From positions 1,488,001 through 1,552,000 of the forward strand of contig NC_013929.1 in NCBI RefSeq assembly GCF_000091305.1: 64,000 nucleotides of DNA, given 5' to 3'. The position numbers and the translations under genes are program-made. The notes beneath the pieces were generated by a model that was not told the DNA's origin, did not search any database, and saw only the letters and a list, made by a program, of their open reading frames with translations. The stretch is from Streptomyces scabiei 87.22. GTDB lineage: Bacteria; Actinomycetota; Actinomycetes; Streptomycetales; Streptomycetaceae. This document shows positions 1 to 10,028 of this stretch, in pieces. Every line of letters begins with the position of its first letter. Position 1 is the stretch's first letter.

Positions 1-383
1 GTGATCACGTTGGTGGCGTTGACCGGCACGACGCCGAAGCAGTTGAAGCCCTGGCCCGCGAGGGTGGAGATCTTGGCGTTCTCACCCGTGCTGTCGGTCT
101 CCGACTTGCCCGCCTGGACCTCCACCTTGACGCCCTGCTTCTTGCCCTCGGCTATCGCACCGTCGCGCAGCGCCGCCCAGTAGGGGTTGGTGAAGTTCCG
201 GGTGACGATGGCGATCTTCGCCTCGCCCGACTTGTCGCCGCTGTCGGAGCTGTCTCCGCCCCGGCCGCAACCGGCCACCACCAGCAGCATCGTCACGGCG
301 GCAGCGGTGGCGGTGGCGGAACGGACTCTGCGTGCGGTGCGGTTGGCGGTGGCGCCGGAGCGGGCGCTGACGTTGGTGTTCAT
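1..383 (-). CDS. Sugar ABC transporter substrate-binding lipoprotein, N-terminal part
   Basis: Only the first 127 codons lie in the window; the gene runs off the left edge. The protein starts MNTNVSARSG and has a lipoprotein signal peptide: basic N-terminus, hydrophobic stretch, lipobox VVAGC with the lipidated Cys at residue 39, then a Gly/Asp/Ser linker. The mature start (AKIAIVTRNFTNPYWAALRD) is the first beta strand and helix of the RbsB-like type I periplasmic-binding fold. It should bind a sugar outside the membrane and deliver it to an ABC permease encoded further left. The ATG is preceded by AAAGG at 7 nt. The LacI regulator immediately upstream on the same strand is its likely controller. 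Confidence 0.85.
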   Translation of the reverse strand, partial: MNTNVSARSGATANRTARRVRSATATAAAVTMLLVVAGCGRGGDSSDSGDKSGEAKIAIVTRNFTNPYWAALRDGAIAEGKKQGVKVEVQAGKSETDSTGENAKISTLAGQGFNCFGVVPVNATNVI

Positions 384-725
384 GGGAGTGCCTTTCGTCG
401 CGTCATTGCGTCAAACGGGGTGGGGTGAGGTCCGCGTGGGGCGCGGGGAGCCGCCGGACTTCGAGGCCGGGGAGGCCGGGTCGCAGTCCGGGAGTTCATG
501 GGTCCGGGAGCCTGTAAGTCCGGGACCGGGGGCCGAGTTCGAGGTCGGGGCCAGGTGAGCCCGGGGCCCACGGTGACGGCGTGATCCGTCGTGCGGGTCA
601 GACGGATCCGGCGGAGCAGGCGGGTCGTACGACTCGTACGGGTGTACGCGGCGTGCGAGTCGGGCATCGGTGCGAGCCGGGCGCGCCGTGACCGGTCGCC
701 CGCTCCCACCGCTCACCCGCTGGCG
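384..725. other. Intergenic region between lacI-type gene and ABC binding protein
   Basis: No credible gene in these 342 bases. The transporter promoter should lie here. The only clear symmetry is CGTACGACTCGTACG at 626-640, a 7-bp inverted repeat around one base, which could be a regulator site. It does not resemble the palindrome ahead of the lacI-type gene. The rest is G-rich low-complexity sequence. Confidence 0.4.
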
Positions 726-1766
726 CTATAAGCCCTCGCCGATCATCGAGTCGCCCCCGGTGAGGTCCGGGCAGCCGCAGGAGCCGCGGGCGATCAGAGT
801 GGTGGGGTGGGTGATGCGCCGTACCGGCAGGGCGGGATCGGCGATCTTGGCCAGGAGCCACTGGACGGCCGAGCGGCCCAGCTCGTCGAAGGGCTGCTGC
901 ATGGTGGTGAGCGCGGGCACCGTGTACTCGCTGCCGTCGATACCGTCGAAGGCACAGACCGCCACGTCGTCGGGGACGCGCAGCCCCAGTTCGGCGGCGG
1001 CTCGAAGGACGCCGATGGCCTGCTCGTCACTCGCCACGAAGAGTGCGTCCGGGTGTCCCGCCTCCGCGAGCATCCGCCGTCCGGCCCGGTACCCGTCGGC
1101 TCGTCCGAAGGGCACATGCGCCAGTGACGCGCTCTCCGGGTCCCGCCCGGCCTCGACGAGGGCCCGGCGCCAGCCCGCGACCCGGTCGACCGTCGGGTGC
1201 ACACCCTCCAGCCCGGCGATGCACCCGATCCGCTCCCGGCCGTGACCGAGCAGATGGGCGGTGGCCTGGTACGCGCCGCCCTCGTTGTCGGTGAGCACCT
1301 GCGTCGCCCCCGGCAGGTCCAGCTCGCGGTCGAGCACCAGCCGGGGCACGGTCTGGTCGGACAGCTCCGCGACCCAACTGTGCGGGCCGTGGATCGGGAC
1401 CACGATGAGCCCGTCCACCTGCCGGTCGAGCAGGGTCCGGATGTACGTCGCCTCGCGGGCGTCGTCACCCATCGCGTTGCCCAGCAGCATCGTGTAGCCG
1501 GAGGCGAAGCCGACGTCCTCGATGACGCGGGCCAACTCGGCGAAGAAGGGGTTGGAGTTGTCGGGCACGACCAGCCCGAAGGTCATGGTCCGCGAGGTCT
1601 TCAGGGACCGGGCCACCACGTTGGGGCGGTAGCCGAGCTCGTCTATCGCCGCGAGGATCCGCTCGCGGGTGGCGGGGGCGACCTTGCGGGGGCCGTTGTT
1701 GAGGACGTAGCTGACCAGGGCCTCGGAGGTGCCCGCCAGACGCGCCACGTCACGGCGAGTTGCCAT
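726..1766 (-). CDS. LacI-family transcriptional regulator
   Basis: 346 residues, the family's usual length. Residues 1-55 are the LacI helix-turn-helix and hinge (MATRRDVARLAGTSEALVSY, then the N-G-P-R-K-V turn and the hinge ending NVVARSL). The rest is a periplasmic-binding-like effector domain beginning TFGLVVPDNSNPFFAELA. The frame is open further upstream, but the ATG at 1766 is chosen because CCGAAGGAGGG lies just before it and the HTH starts at residue 4. A Cys-Gly-Cys near the C-terminus is unusual but seen in some members. It lies upstream of, and probably represses, the sugar ABC transporter to its left and itself through the palindrome at 1803-1831. The inducer sugar cannot be read from the sequence. 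Confidence 0.9.
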   Translation of the reverse strand: MATRRDVARLAGTSEALVSYVLNNGPRKVAPATRERILAAIDELGYRPNVVARSLKTSRTMTFGLVVPDNSNPFFAELARVIEDVGFASGYTMLLGNAMGDDAREATYIRTLLDRQVDGLIVVPIHGPHSWVAELSDQTVPRLVLDRELDLPGATQVLTDNEGGAYQATAHLLGHGRERIGCIAGLEGVHPTVDRVAGWRRALVEAGRDPESASLAHVPFGRADGYRAGRRMLAEAGHPDALFVASDEQAIGVLRAAAELGLRVPDDVAVCAFDGIDGSEYTVPALTTMQQPFDELGRSAVQWLLAKIADPALPVRRITHPTTLIARGSCGCPDLTGGDSMIGEGL

Positions 1767-1802
1767 CGGACCCTCCTTCGGCTCGGGGCTGCGTTCTGGA
1801 AC

Positions 1803-1831
1803 ATCAACTCGTGTTGTCAACACGAGTTGAT
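1803..1831. promoter_or_regulatory. 29-bp perfect palindrome, probable LacI-family operator
   Basis: ATCAACTCGTGTTG (1803-1816), one central T, then CAACACGAGTTGAT (1818-1831): perfect 14-bp arms. It ends 36 bp upstream of the lacI-type start codon, so it fits an autoregulatory operator. Its odd centre differs from the CG-centred operators near 22.06 and 27.40 kb, so a different regulator binds here. Confidence 0.65.
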
Positions 1832-2015
1832 TCGGTTGCGTTGGATGAATATCGACTGCCGATCCACCGATGCGCAAGAGGTTGCCCGAAATCCTTTGGT
1901 AAAGAGTTCGAAACCCTGCTTTGCAGGTCAAACTCGGGCGTCACCTTGATCGCCATCTCAACGATCACCTGGTCAGCGCCTTGATCATCACGGCGGGACG
2001 TGTACGTCGAGGACC

Positions 2016-2162
2016 CTCGATGACGAGCTTGCAGCCAAGGGCGACCCGTTCGATCCGGAGGGCGCGGTGACCGCTGTGGCGCTCAAGATCGAGGGCGAGG
2101 ACGAGTCACGGTGGATCGTCCACTGCCCGGCCTCGAAGCCTCGTGACGGTCCGCCGACGTAG
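2016..2162 (+). pseudogene. C-terminal remnant of an unidentified protein
   Basis: An open stretch reads LDDELAAKGDPFDPEGAVTA and continues to VALKIEGEDESRWIVHCPAS before TAG at 2160-2162. It has balanced, protein-like composition, unlike the Arg/Pro-rich shadow frames around it, but no start codon or Shine-Dalgarno site. It is probably the tail of a gene cut by the neighbouring transposase remnant. I do not recognise the family. Confidence 0.3.
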
Positions 2163-2212
2163 TCGGGGATCCGTTGGTCGGCCGGGGTTCGGCAGGAGTG
2201 CGAGGCGTTCGA

Positions 2213-2831
2213 GATCCGGTTCCGGGCCGTGTGGTGCAGGGGCAGCTTGCGCAAGCCGGTGGCCCGGGTGGCGCGGATGCGGTCCTCGGCCCGGGCCCGC
2301 AGCCGGTGCCGGAGCTCGGCGATCGGCGATCGGGCGGCCCAGGTGTTGGGGGCGAACCAGGACAGCCGCATGCCGTCCGCATCCGTGAGCGCAACTGGGC
2401 TCCGGGATGGGGTCGTTCCCGTCTGACGATCAGCCACATGCCCGTCGGCCTGCCGTCCAGAATGTCACCGGCGAGTTCAGCGAGCCAGGCGCCGTCGCGG
2501 ATCTCGCCCACGGTTTCGAGTGCCGCTGTCCAGGCCGGTGCCGGAACCTTCAGCACATGCCGACTGTCCTGCTCGGTGCTCACCGTGTCGACCGAGCAGG
2601 ACAGCCACCGCCCTCGCTGACGAGCCGGGCGACGAAGTCGTGGGTGCCGCCCGCGGAGTCGGCCCGGATCAACGTCCGGCGCCGGCGCCGGTACTTCTTC
2701 GGCAGTCGAGCCGGCGCCAGGTGGGCGGCGGTGATGGGGTCGGCAGCCGTGTTCGCGTCCGCGTTGCCCGGTCCGAGCGGGGCCGCCACGGGCTCGCCGG
2801 TGCCGCCCGGACCGTGGTCGACGGACCCCAT
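2213..2831 (-). pseudogene. IS1380-family transposase, frameshifted and truncated
   Basis: Transposase-like blocks appear in order on the minus strand but in three frames: a Lys/Arg-rich block with TLIRADSAGGTHDFVARLVS (about 2831-2620), then HVLKVPAPAWTAALETVGEI with GAWLAELAGDILDG (about 2560-2440), then a block starting ALTDADGMRLSWF and ending LPLHHTARNRI (about 2420-2213). These resemble the middle and C-terminal part of IS1380-type DDE transposases. At least two frameshifts separate them, and both the N-terminal domain and the end after NRI are missing. TGTCCTGCTCGGT and its inverse at 2566-2578 and 2591-2603 form a local inverted repeat at one break. No terminal repeats or target duplication were found, so the copy is dead. 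Confidence 0.65.
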
Positions 2832-2976
2832 CAGCGGGCCCTCCGCCTATTTGATCAAATCTGGGACACCTCACCTCGTGACAGCGCGAGGCCGGCTGTC
2901 GTCAGAGCGCGCCGGTCGACACCGGCAGCTTCCGAGTCTTCGCGATCGAGGCCGGCACGGCCCGCGATCCGGGCCC

Positions 2977-4941
2977 TCATTTCGTGCCGCCCGGGACGCG
3001 GGCGGCACGGCCCGGGTCGCGGACGCCGTCGAGGACGATGGCCCCGGGGGCGGCCGTGGCGCCGGTGGTGGCCCGCTCGAAGGCTCCGGCACCGCCGACC
3101 AGCGGGACCTTCGCGGAGGTCTTGCGGAGGTCGATGGTCAGGGCCGGGGTGCCGGCGGGCGGGTCGATGAGGTCCTTGTCGGTGCCCGCGACGATCAGCG
3201 CGAGACGGTGGCCCGCCGGGACGACGTGGTCGCTCGCGTGCAGATCGAGGGTGATCGTGTACGGGGTGCCGGGCGTGAGCGGGGCTCCGGTGCCGGAGGC
3301 GTGGTGGCCGAGGTCGGCCCAGCCGCGGCTGAAGATCGTGTAGTCGACGTCGGCGGTCTTCGCCCGGGTCTCCCGGAAGCAGGAGCTGTCGCCGGTGGTG
3401 CTCGGCCCCCAGCAGGTGCGCTCGGTGAGGGTGGTGATGCCCTCACCGGCGGCGGCGTAGTCGCGGATGGTGTCCGGGCCGAGGTCGACGAGGACCGCCG
3501 AGAGGTGGGCGGCGGAGGTGGTCGGCGTCGCCGTGACGGTGACCTTGCCGGAACCGGACAGCCGCAGGGCCTTGGTGAGCGGGGCGGTGACGAAGCCCGC
3601 CTTGCCGGGGGTGGACCGGTCGACGTGCGCGGCCCAGTCGGTCTCGCTCAGCGCCGGGTCGTCGGTGAAGGTCTCGGTGCCGGTGCCCTTGCGCAGGCCG
3701 AGGGTGCCGACGCCCGGGGCACCGCCCTTGCCCGGGCGCAGGGTCGTGGTCTTCGCCGCGCGGGGCGGCCACACCGAGGACGTCTGCCACCGGTCCGGGT
3801 GGCGTTCGACGTCGGCCATGGGTTCGTCGTCGATGCCGTTGTCGTAGCCGAGGAGTTCGTGGTCGAACCAGCGGTGCAGGGTGTCGACCCACTCGGCGCG
3901 GCGGAAGTCGAACGGGTCGACGTGGCCGGTCTGCGAGAGCCAGATCTTGCGCTCGACGCCCTGCGCGGCGAGCGCGTCCCACCACTGGCCGAAGTGCTTG
4001 GCGCGGACGTTCAGGTCCTGCTGTCCGTGGACGACGAAGACGCTGGCATCGATCTTCCGGGCGTCCTTGACGTAGTTCCGCTCGGTCCACAGCGGGGTCC
4101 AGTCGCCGGTGCGCGGGGCACCGTCGACGAGCTTTTGCTGGACGGCGCCGCACTTGGCGCGGGCCCCGGGGCTCTCCACGTAGTCGGCGAGCCAGTCGGG
4201 GCCGGAGTTGTAGAGGGGGGCGCCCTTGGCGAAGTAGTAGTCGTACCAGGAGGAGATCGCGCCGATCGGGACGATGGTCTCCAGACCTTCGACGCCGGTG
4301 GCGGCCACGCCGTTGGCGATCGTGCCGTCGTAGCTCTTGCCGATCATGCCGGTGCGGCCGTTGGTCCAGCCGGCCTTGGCCTTCTTGGTGCCCGTGCGGG
4401 TGGTGTACGCCCTGCCGCGGCCGTTGAGCCAGTCGACGACCGCCTTGGCGGACCGGATGTCGGAGCGGCCGCCGACGTCCACACAGCCGTCGGAGCGGTT
4501 GGTGCCGGCGAGGTCGACGGCGACGAAGGCGTAACCGCGGGGCACGAAGTAGTTGTCGTAGAACAGCGGCGCCTGGACGATGTTCCCGGCCGCGTCGTAG
4601 GTCTTGAGCTGGCTCTCGTTGCCGCGTCCGCAGCAGGCGTAGTAGGGGCTGGCGTCCATGATCACGGGGATCTTGCGGCCCCGCTGGGCGGGTTCTCTCG
4701 GACGGACGATGTCGACGGCGACCCGGTCCTTCCTCCCGTCGCGGTCGGCGTCGAGCCCGGTGTCCACCCAGACGGCCTCGCGGATGGCATTGCCGTAGGA
4801 GTAGACCGGTTCGCTCCTGCGGGGGGCCGGAGTGCCGGCGACCGCAGGGGTGAGGAACGAGGCCGTGAGAGCGGCGGCCGTGGCCGCCGTCGCCAGCGAT
4901 CTCCAGGTCGTGAAGCGTGTACGTCGCACAGGTATCCGCAT
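2977..4941 (-). CDS. Secreted Xaa-Pro dipeptidyl-peptidase (peptidase family S15)
   Basis: 654 residues. Residues 1-37 form a signal peptide (basic start, Ala-rich core, cleavage near AVAG-TPAP). The alpha/beta-hydrolase domain follows with the S15 nucleophile motif GKSYDG (Ser203), Asp309 in HGQQDLNVRAKH and His340 in SQTGHVDPF; a beta-jelly-roll C-terminal domain typical of PepX_C runs from about residue 400. It should release N-terminal Xaa-Pro dipeptides outside the cell. S. lividans and S. coelicolor secrete similar enzymes. It stands alone between transposase debris and an unrelated gene on the same strand. Confidence 0.9.
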   Translation of the reverse strand: MRIPVRRTRFTTWRSLATAATAAALTASFLTPAVAGTPAPRRSEPVYSYGNAIREAVWVDTGLDADRDGRKDRVAVDIVRPREPAQRGRKIPVIMDASPYYACCGRGNESQLKTYDAAGNIVQAPLFYDNYFVPRGYAFVAVDLAGTNRSDGCVDVGGRSDIRSAKAVVDWLNGRGRAYTTRTGTKKAKAGWTNGRTGMIGKSYDGTIANGVAATGVEGLETIVPIGAISSWYDYYFAKGAPLYNSGPDWLADYVESPGARAKCGAVQQKLVDGAPRTGDWTPLWTERNYVKDARKIDASVFVVHGQQDLNVRAKHFGQWWDALAAQGVERKIWLSQTGHVDPFDFRRAEWVDTLHRWFDHELLGYDNGIDDEPMADVERHPDRWQTSSVWPPRAAKTTTLRPGKGGAPGVGTLGLRKGTGTETFTDDPALSETDWAAHVDRSTPGKAGFVTAPLTKALRLSGSGKVTVTATPTTSAAHLSAVLVDLGPDTIRDYAAAGEGITTLTERTCWGPSTTGDSSCFRETRAKTADVDYTIFSRGWADLGHHASGTGAPLTPGTPYTITLDLHASDHVVPAGHRLALIVAGTDKDLIDPPAGTPALTIDLRKTSAKVPLVGGAGAFERATTGATAAPGAIVLDGVRDPGRAARVPGGTK

Positions 4942-5051
4942 GCGCGGACGGTACTGCGGTCAACTCCCGTGCAACAGAGGCACTTTTGGTGCTCGCGGGG
5001 CTTCGGCCACGCTCTGGCCGGAAAGGGGCCACCGCGAGGGGGCCGTGATCC

Positions 5052-5528
5052 TCAGGGCCGTGGTCGGACCGTCTCCCCGACCGGTTCGCCGACGATCCTG
5101 CCGGCGAGGTCGCGGGCCAGTACGTGGGCGTGGGCACGCAGTTCGGCCTCGGCCGTATCGCGGTCCTCGGTGAGGCGGGCGTGCCCCTCGGCGAGCAGGT
5201 CGGCGCACGCGCGGTGGGCGTCGGCACGGGCCCCGGCGATCAGGGCGGCGCCCTCCTCGTGGGCGCGCTGACGGATACGGGCGGCCTCGTGCCGGGCCTC
5301 GGCCCGAACCTGTGCCACCTCCCCGCGCTTGACCTCGATCTCCGCACGCAGGGCTGCCGCCTCCGCCTCCGTGCCCTTGGTCGCCGCCTCCCGTTCGTCC
5401 AGGACGCGCTGCACGCGGGGCACCATGCGGACGAAGAAGACGAACACGAGCGCGAACAGTCCCGCCGCGGCGACGAGTTCCGCGACCACCGGGTTCAGCG
5501 GGCCGATGTCCATGGGGAGCAGATGCAT
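5052..5528 (-). CDS. Orphan ATP synthase F0 subunit b-like protein
   Basis: 158 residues. One N-terminal membrane helix (about residues 14-34) is followed by a long charged Ala/Glu/Arg coiled coil (residues 40-150), the architecture of F0 subunit b. No other ATP synthase genes are nearby, so this is not part of the atp operon. It may be a paralogue recruited as a membrane-anchored coiled coil. The start at 5528 is kept; an internal ATG at 5513 (MDIGPLNP) is equally possible because neither has a strong ribosome site. The gene is divergent from the MerR regulator. Confidence 0.7.
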   Translation of the reverse strand: MHLLPMDIGPLNPVVAELVAAAGLFALVFVFFVRMVPRVQRVLDEREAATKGTEAEAAALRAEIEVKRGEVAQVRAEARHEAARIRQRAHEEGAALIAGARADAHRACADLLAEGHARLTEDRDTAEAELRAHAHVLARDLAGRIVGEPVGETVRPRP

Positions 5529-5732
5529 ACCGGTGCCCTACCCGCTCGTGTCCCGGCGGTACCGCGCGCCGGTTCGGGAGCGGTGCCCGAGGTCGTGCAC
5601 CGTCGCCGGACGGCGGCGTGGTGGCGCCCCCGGACGGAGGTGGTCCCCTTCATGACGCCGCCGTTCGGGGCGGGACCGGCAATCGGCCGTCCGAGGTGTC
5701 ACGGCACCGGTGGGACGGCGATACTGCTGTGC

Positions 5733-6464
5733 ATGACCACCGACACCGGAGAGAGCACCGGCGGCGGCTCCGTCGAGAGCGCCGCAGAGATCGTTCTCAC
5801 CGTGGACGAGCTGGCCGCGCGCGCGGGGGTCACGGTGCGCACGGTCCGTTTCTACGGCACCCGGGGGCTGCTGCCGCCGCCGGTGATCGGGCCCCGCCGG
5901 GTCGGTCACTACGGCCGGGACCACCTCGCGCGGCTCGCGCTGATCGAGGAACTGCAGCGGCAGGGCATGACCCTCGCGGCCATCGAACGCTACCTGGGAC
6001 AGCTGCCGCCGGACCTCACCCCGCGCGACCTCGCGCTGCAGCGTGCGGTGGTGGCCTCGTGGGCGCCCGACGCGGTGGAGACGGTCACGCGGGAGGAGCT
6101 GGACCGGCGGGCCGGGCGGGCCCTGGGGGACGCGGACGTGGAGCGGCTGCTCGCGATGGGCGTGGCCGAGCGGGACGGGGACGGTCTGCGGGTGGACACC
6201 GGGCTGCTGCGGCTCGGGGTGGAACTGCTCGACGTGCCGTTGTCCGAGGAGTCGATCCTGGCCGCGCGCAGTGTACTGATCGAGCACTCGCGGGCCGCCG
6301 CGTACGCGTTGTCGCGGCTGTTCCGGGAGGCGGTGGCGGAGCGGGACGCGCAGGACGCGCGGTCGTTGTCGGCGCGGATGCAACCACTGGTGGTGCAGGC
6401 GTTGTTGACGACCTTTCAGCGGTCGTTGACGGAGGAGATGCGGGGGTGGGCGGCGGAGTCCTGA
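5733..6464 (+). CDS. MerR-family transcriptional regulator
   Basis: 243 residues. After a Ser/Gly-rich lead, residues 22-90 form a MerR winged HTH: LTVDELAARAGVTVRTVRFY, then GHYGRDHLARLALIEELQRQ and GMTLAAIERYL. The remaining 150 residues are helical with no Cys cluster, so metal sensing is unlikely. The frame is open upstream, but ATG 5733 places the HTH where the family has it; GATACT just upstream could be a -10 box giving an almost leaderless mRNA. It converges on the fadB gene, and fatty-acid-linked control is only a guess from position. Confidence 0.85.
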   Translation: MTTDTGESTGGGSVESAAEIVLTVDELAARAGVTVRTVRFYGTRGLLPPPVIGPRRVGHYGRDHLARLALIEELQRQGMTLAAIERYLGQLPPDLTPRDLALQRAVVASWAPDAVETVTREELDRRAGRALGDADVERLLAMGVAERDGDGLRVDTGLLRLGVELLDVPLSEESILAARSVLIEHSRAAAYALSRLFREAVAERDAQDARSLSARMQPLVVQALLTTFQRSLTEEMRGWAAES

Positions 6465-6551
6465 GGGGCCTTCTCCTCGCCCCGCCTCCCCCGCCCGGGC
6501 CTGAGGAGCAGGGGCTGCGCCCGCTGCTCCTCGGGCCCGGCGCCGGACGCC

Positions 6552-8726
6552 TCACCCGTCGGAGAAGCGCTCCCCCTTCTCCGCCTTCTCCAGGAGCAGT
6601 CGCGGTGGGGTGAAGCGGGGGCCGTAGCGGTCGGCGAGTTCCCGGGCCCGGGTCACGAAGCCGGGGAGGCCGCCCTCGTAGCCGTTGATGTACTGCAGGA
6701 CGCCGCCGGTCCAGCCGGGGAAGCCGATGCCGAGGAGGGAGCCGATGTTGGCGTCGGCGACGGAGGTCAGGACGCCCTCTTCGAGGAGGCGGACCGTGTC
6801 CAGGGCCTCCGCGAAGAGCATGCGTTCCCGCATGTCCTCGAACGGGATCCGGTGCCCGGGCCGGGTGAAGTGCTCGCGCAGCCCGGGCCAGAGCTTGCCG
6901 CGGCGGCCGTCGGGACCGTAGTCGTAGAACCCGGCGCCTCCGCTGCGGCCGGGGCGGGCGAACTCGTCGACCATCCGGTCGATGACCGCGTCGGCCGGGT
7001 GCTCCACCCAGGTGCCGCCCGCCTCCTCCACGGCCCGCCGGGACTCGGCGCGGATCTTGCGGGGCAGGGTGAGGGTCAGCTCGTCCATGAGGGAGAGGAC
7101 CTTGGCGGGGTAGCCCGCCTGGGCCGCCGCCTGTTCGACCGAGGCGGGCTCGATGCCCTCCCCCACCATCGCGACGCCCTCGTTGATGAAGTGCCCGATG
7201 ACCCGGGAGGTGAAGAAGCCGCGCGAGTCGTTGACGACGATCGGTGTCTTGCGGATCTGGCGGACGAGGTCGAAGGCGCGGGCCAGGGCCTCGTCTCCCG
7301 TCTGCTCGCCCTTGATGATCTCGACGAGCGGCATCCTGTCGACGGGTGAGAAGAAGTGCAGGCCGATGAAGTCGGACCGGCGCACGACGCCCTCGGCCAG
7401 CTCGGTGATGGGGAGGGTGGAGGTGTTGGAGCAGAGCAGGGCGTCCGGCGCCACCACCCCCTCGATCTCCTGGAACACCTTGTGCTTCAGCTCGGTGTTC
7501 TCGAACACGGCCTCGATGACCGCGTCGCAGCCCGCGAGGTCGGCCGGGTCGGCGGTGGGGGTGATGCGGGCGAGGAGGGCGTCGGCCTTGTCCTGCGTGG
7601 TGCGGCCCTTGGCGACCGCTCGGGCGCAGAGCTTCTCCGAGTACTCCTTGCCCTTCGCCGCCGCTTCGGGCGTCACGTCCTTCAGGACGACGTCGATGCC
7701 CGCGCGGGCGCACGAGTAGGCGATGCCCGCACCCATCATCCCGGCGCCGAGGACGGCCACCTTGCGGACCTGGCGGGGCTCGATGCCTTGGGGGCGGTTC
7801 GCGCCGGAGTTGACGGCCTGGAGGTCGAAGAAGAAGGCCTGGATCATGTTCTTGGACGTCCGGCCCGCCGCCAGCTCCACGAAGTAGCGCGCCTCGATGA
7901 CCTGGGCGGTCTCGAAGTCGACCTGGGCGCCCTCGACGGCGGCGGCGAGGATGGCGCGCGGGGCCGGGTAGGGCGCGCCGCCCGTCTGCTTGCGCAGGGT
8001 GGCGGGGAAGGCGGGCAGGTTCGCCGCGAACTTCGGGTGGGAGGGGGTGCCGCCGGGGATGCGGTGGCCGGGCCGGTCCCAGGGCTGTTGCGACTCGGGG
8101 TTGGCGTCGATGAAGGCGCGGGCCTTGTCCAGCAACTCGTCCCGGGTGGAGGCCACTTCGTGGATCAGGCCGTTCTCCAGGGCGGCTCGCGGGCTGTACT
8201 GGGTGCCCTGCAGCAGCACCTTCAGCAGGGCGTCGGCGATGCCCAGCAGACGGACGGTGCGCACGACACCGCCGCCGCCGGGCAGCAGGCCGAGGGTGAC
8301 CTCGGGGCAGCCGATCTTCGAGCCGGGGGCGTCCAGGGCGACGCGGTGGTGGCAGGCCAGGGCCAGTTCGTAGCCGCCGCCCAGGGCCGCGCCGTTGATC
8401 GCCGCGACGACGGGCTTGCCGAGCGTCTCGATGCGGCGCAGGTTGCGCTTGATCTCCAGGCCGCCGTCGAACAGCTGCCGGGCGGTGTCGGGGGTGACCC
8501 GGATGAGGTCACGGAGGTCGCCGCCGGCGAAGAAGGTCTTCTTGGCGGAGGTGATGATGACACCGCGAATGGTGTCCTTCTCCGCCTCCAGGCGGTCGGT
8601 GATCACCGCGAGGGAGTCGCGGAACGCCTGGTTCATGGTGTTCGCGGACTGGTTCGGGTCGTCGATGACGAGGGTGACCAGGCCCGTGCGGTCCTGTTCC
8701 CAGCGGATGGTGGTGCTCTCGGTCAT
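6552..8726 (-). CDS. fadB: FadB/FadJ-type multifunctional enoyl-CoA hydratase / 3-hydroxyacyl-CoA dehydrogenase
   Basis: 724 residues, the usual size of the alpha-type trifunctional protein. Residues 1-200 are the crotonase domain (FFAGGDLRDLI oxyanion region; GAALGGGYELALACHHRVAL). From about residue 327 the NAD-binding motif KVAVLGAGMMGAGIAYSC starts 3-hydroxyacyl-CoA dehydrogenase, followed by LPITELAEGVVRRSDFIGLH and two C-terminal dehydrogenase domains. It carries out the hydration and NAD-dependent oxidation steps of beta-oxidation and would form a complex with the thiolase whose gene lies 41 nt upstream on the same strand. It is the third gene of the caiB-fadA-fadB operon. Confidence 0.95.
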   Translation of the reverse strand: MTESTTIRWEQDRTGLVTLVIDDPNQSANTMNQAFRDSLAVITDRLEAEKDTIRGVIITSAKKTFFAGGDLRDLIRVTPDTARQLFDGGLEIKRNLRRIETLGKPVVAAINGAALGGGYELALACHHRVALDAPGSKIGCPEVTLGLLPGGGGVVRTVRLLGIADALLKVLLQGTQYSPRAALENGLIHEVASTRDELLDKARAFIDANPESQQPWDRPGHRIPGGTPSHPKFAANLPAFPATLRKQTGGAPYPAPRAILAAAVEGAQVDFETAQVIEARYFVELAAGRTSKNMIQAFFFDLQAVNSGANRPQGIEPRQVRKVAVLGAGMMGAGIAYSCARAGIDVVLKDVTPEAAAKGKEYSEKLCARAVAKGRTTQDKADALLARITPTADPADLAGCDAVIEAVFENTELKHKVFQEIEGVVAPDALLCSNTSTLPITELAEGVVRRSDFIGLHFFSPVDRMPLVEIIKGEQTGDEALARAFDLVRQIRKTPIVVNDSRGFFTSRVIGHFINEGVAMVGEGIEPASVEQAAAQAGYPAKVLSLMDELTLTLPRKIRAESRRAVEEAGGTWVEHPADAVIDRMVDEFARPGRSGGAGFYDYGPDGRRGKLWPGLREHFTRPGHRIPFEDMRERMLFAEALDTVRLLEEGVLTSVADANIGSLLGIGFPGWTGGVLQYINGYEGGLPGFVTRARELADRYGPRFTPPRLLLEKAEKGERFSDG

Positions 8727-8767
8727 AGCGGGGGTCTCCGTTGAAGTCTCTTGGTTCCGCCGGGTTC

Positions 8768-9982
<1,215 letters not shown>

Positions 9983-10028
9983 GAGTCTGGCCTTTCCAGT
10001 GCGGGAGGGTGCGGCCCGGGGGCCGGGG

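Noticed and set aside
2407..5271. A plus-strand open frame of about 950 codons
   Set aside because: It lies antisense to the S15 peptidase, which has signal peptide and catalytic triad; the plus frame is Gly/Arg/Val-rich shadow with no motif.
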